Positions 23,278-24,741 of a stretch of DNA of 24,741 nucleotides are shown here, piece by piece (positions within the stretch are counted from its first letter, which is position 1; each line of letters starts with the position of its first letter). The position numbers and the translations under genes were made by a program. The notes under the pieces are model-generated. The model was not told where the DNA came from. It worked only from the letters and a program-made list of their open reading frames with translations, and ran no database searches. Source of the stretch: Suilimivivens sp963618065. Lineage in GTDB: Bacteria; Bacillota; Clostridia; Lachnospirales; Lachnospiraceae. Location of the stretch: assembly GCA_963618065.1 (NCBI GenBank), contig CAVERH010000046.1, positions 1 to 24,741 of the forward strand, written 5' to 3'.

Positions 23278-23946
23278 TTACCGGCAGGCAATATAAACAT
23301 CCATGCTCTTTCCATTCGTTTCAAAGCAGGGAATGACATCCTTTTCCGTATGTTCCAGATTGTTCACGCTCATATACTCCATAAGGGTTTTATAGGCGTT
23401 AGGAATGGTAACAAAGGGGTTCTCAAAAGGCTTTTCTATATGGATTGCCGCATACTTGTGGTCTGCCTGCTCATGTATTTCAATGTCAGGAGGGACAACA
23501 CCGTCGGGAAGTACCCATGCAGCCTCATATCCATGCATATTGAAAACATTGATCTGCTCCTGTGACAATTTAGGAAAATCCCAGCCGATGACACGAGGGT
23601 TTTCAACACCGCAGTTACGGGCAATGGAAAATACTCTTTCAATGGCGTCTCTTTCCGGGTCGGAGCTTATAACCGCGTATTTTATATAGCGAAAAGCGGG
23701 CACGGTTTCAACGCGCAAATTAGTATATGCCTCGTTACAAATGACCATATCATCACGGAACAGATTGTCCAGTGAACAGTTGAAAAGTCTGCAAAGCTCA
23801 ATCGCCTTATCCATTTCGGGCTGGGCGGCATCCAGTTCCCATTTGGATATGGTCTGACGACTGATATTCATTTTCTCAGCTAAATCCTCCTGTGTCATAT
23901 TTTCTCTCAGATGTCTTAAAAATTGTAAATTCTTTCCGAAACTCAT
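23278..23946 (-). CDS. XRE-family regulator with GyrI-like effector domain
   Basis: Residues 5-62 form a Cro/CI-type helix-turn-helix (MTQEDLAEKMNISRQTISKWEL at 17-38, with the following PEMDKAIELCRLFNCSLDNLF helices). The remainder, about 72-222, resembles the GyrI-like/AraC-effector small-molecule-binding domain: NLRVETVPAFRYIKYAVIS at its start, then HGYEAAWVLPDG, HEQADHKYAAIHIEKPFE and a terminal MDVYIACR. Such proteins bind amphipathic or drug-like ligands and often regulate adjacent efflux or stress genes; the target is unknown. AGGAGG lies upstream on the minus strand. It faces away from the DUF3990 gene. Confidence 0.88.
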   Translation of the reverse strand: MSFGKNLQFLRHLRENMTQEDLAEKMNISRQTISKWELDAAQPEMDKAIELCRLFNCSLDNLFRDDMVICNEAYTNLRVETVPAFRYIKYAVISSDPERDAIERVFSIARNCGVENPRVIGWDFPKLSQEQINVFNMHGYEAAWVLPDGVVPPDIEIHEQADHKYAAIHIEKPFENPFVTIPNAYKTLMEYMSVNNLEHTEKDVIPCFETNGKSMDVYIACR

Positions 23947-24171
23947 AAAAAATTTCCTCCTATAATAAGTCCTGAATCATTGATTTTACCGGTTTGGTTT
24001 TGATAACTGCTCTGTCATTTTTTTGCGTACGCTGTATAATTAATATAGTGTTTCCATTAACAAACTGCAACCAATCGATATGTGCTATTTTTTCACATCG
24101 TGCAACTTCAAAGTGCATTCAAAGGCAAATTGAAAAGCATAGGAATCCGTTCGCACAGTCTGCTCATAATG

Positions 24172-24180
24172 TGGTATAAT
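24172..24180 (+). promoter_or_regulatory. Extended -10 promoter before the DUF3990 gene
   Basis: TGG immediately before TATAAT (24175-24180) gives an extended -10; no good -35 is seen. The 303-base divergent gap 23947-24249 otherwise holds only an AT-rich stretch with a second TATAAT (24035-24040) and a GCGTACGC palindrome (24024-24031); no further gene is seen in it. Confidence 0.55.
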
Positions 24181-24249
24181 ATAAGCTATATTGTTGGACT
24201 TACTCTTGGTTATGGAGAAAGGATGGTTGCTTAAGGAGGAACGGAAGAA

Positions 24250-24741
24250 ATGGGAAAAATCACTTTATATCACGGAACTCCGGACAAACTTGTCGTACCG
24301 AAGTACGGTGGTGGAAATGAAAAACATGATTATGGCAAGGGCTTTTATCTGACCGAGAGTATGGAACTTGCCAAAGAGTGGGCAGTGTGTCGACCGAATG
24401 ATACAAATGGATGGGTTCATAAATATGAACTTGAAACCGATGGACTGAAGATACTGGATTTTCAGCAGATGGATGCTCTTGCGTGGTTTGCCGAACTGAT
24501 GAAGCACAGGGACGCCGACGACTCTAAGCGATATCATATGCTTGCAAAGAAGTTTATCGAGAAATACGGTGTTGATACAAGCGGTTATGATGTGATTCGT
24601 GGTTGGAGAGCCGATGCGTCTTACTTCTATATCGCTAAGGAGTTCGTGCGGGACAATATTGACATCGACATTCTCGAAGAACTGCTTTCACTGGGCGGTT
24701 TAGGCATTCAATACTGCATCAAATCCGAAGCGGCATATGCC
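24250..24741 (+). CDS. DUF3990 protein, probable ADP-ribosyltransferase-like fold, 3' end cut
   Basis: An open frame of 164 codons from ATG 24250 (AGGAGG at 24234-24239) runs off the right edge. It has the DUF3990 layout: LYHGT with His8 near the start, DYGKGFYLTE with Tyr33, and YDVIRGWRADASYFYIA, ending in GIQYCIKSEAAY with Glu160. The family is grouped with ADP-ribosyltransferases, and His...Tyr...Glu at these places would fit an H-Y-E type NAD site, which is an inference. Similar genes often sit in accessory regions next to a small DUF3791 gene; none is visible upstream. Only a few codons probably remain beyond the edge. Confidence 0.8.
   Translation, partial: MGKITLYHGTPDKLVVPKYGGGNEKHDYGKGFYLTESMELAKEWAVCRPNDTNGWVHKYELETDGLKILDFQQMDALAWFAELMKHRDADDSKRYHMLAKKFIEKYGVDTSGYDVIRGWRADASYFYIAKEFVRDNIDIDILEELLSLGGLGIQYCIKSEAAYA

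Noticed and set aside
24223..24234. Four-codon mini frame ATGGTTGCTTAA before the DUF3990 gene
   Set aside because: Too short to support as a leader peptide; its stop overlaps the ribosome site by chance as far as can be seen.

Overview
The window looks like a chromosomal segment of a spore-forming, low-to-moderate-GC Firmicute, most likely a gut Lachnospiraceae relative (Roseburia/Blautia/Coprococcus type). This rests on spoVA sporulation genes, Firmicute-type AddAB rather than RecBCD, a TPP riboswitch in front of thiT, and strong AGGAGG ribosome sites with several TTG/GTG starts. The family assignment is an inference from gene content. A run of 102 N inside addA shows this is a draft scaffold.

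Left region (1-7544), sporulation: the window opens in the 3' end of spoVAD. spoVAA-spoVAB lie at 4.2-5.3 kb and spoVAE at 7.2 kb. The spoVA genes are therefore in the order AD - AA - AB - AE. They are interleaved with a glycoside-hydrolase-like protein, a membrane-anchored EEP-family hydrolase, a 76-residue conserved-looking protein, RidA and an EamA-type transporter. The 717-base gap at 3526-4242 has no gene. It holds a 14-bp tandem repeat, a cluster of TTATATCCA/TGGATATAA motifs and a 154-bp fold-back element.

Middle region (7.6-18.7 kb), housekeeping: an M24B aminopeptidase P, a NagD-like HAD phosphatase, then addB and addA for double-strand break repair. addB and addA, usually adjacent, are separated by an oppositely oriented lipoprotein gene, and addB terminates inside a fold-back repeat related to the one before spoVAA.

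Right region (18.8-24.7 kb): a promoter, a TPP riboswitch and a terminator-like hairpin that contains the ribosome site control thiT, the substrate subunit of an ECF thiamine transporter. A perfect 18-bp palindrome precedes malQ, which is followed by a LacI-family regulator gene, a plausible local regulatory loop for maltodextrin use. After these come a CYTH/triphosphate-tunnel protein and an XRE regulator with a GyrI-like domain, both on the minus strand. Last is a DUF3990 protein, probably ADP-ribosyltransferase-like, that runs off the right edge.

No convincing new multi-gene system is visible. The items most worth a second look are the scattered spoVA genes, the dispersed fold-back repeats at many gene borders, the leader structures of spoVAE and thiT, the 20-bp periodic purine tract before the LacI gene, and the DUF3990 gene at the edge.
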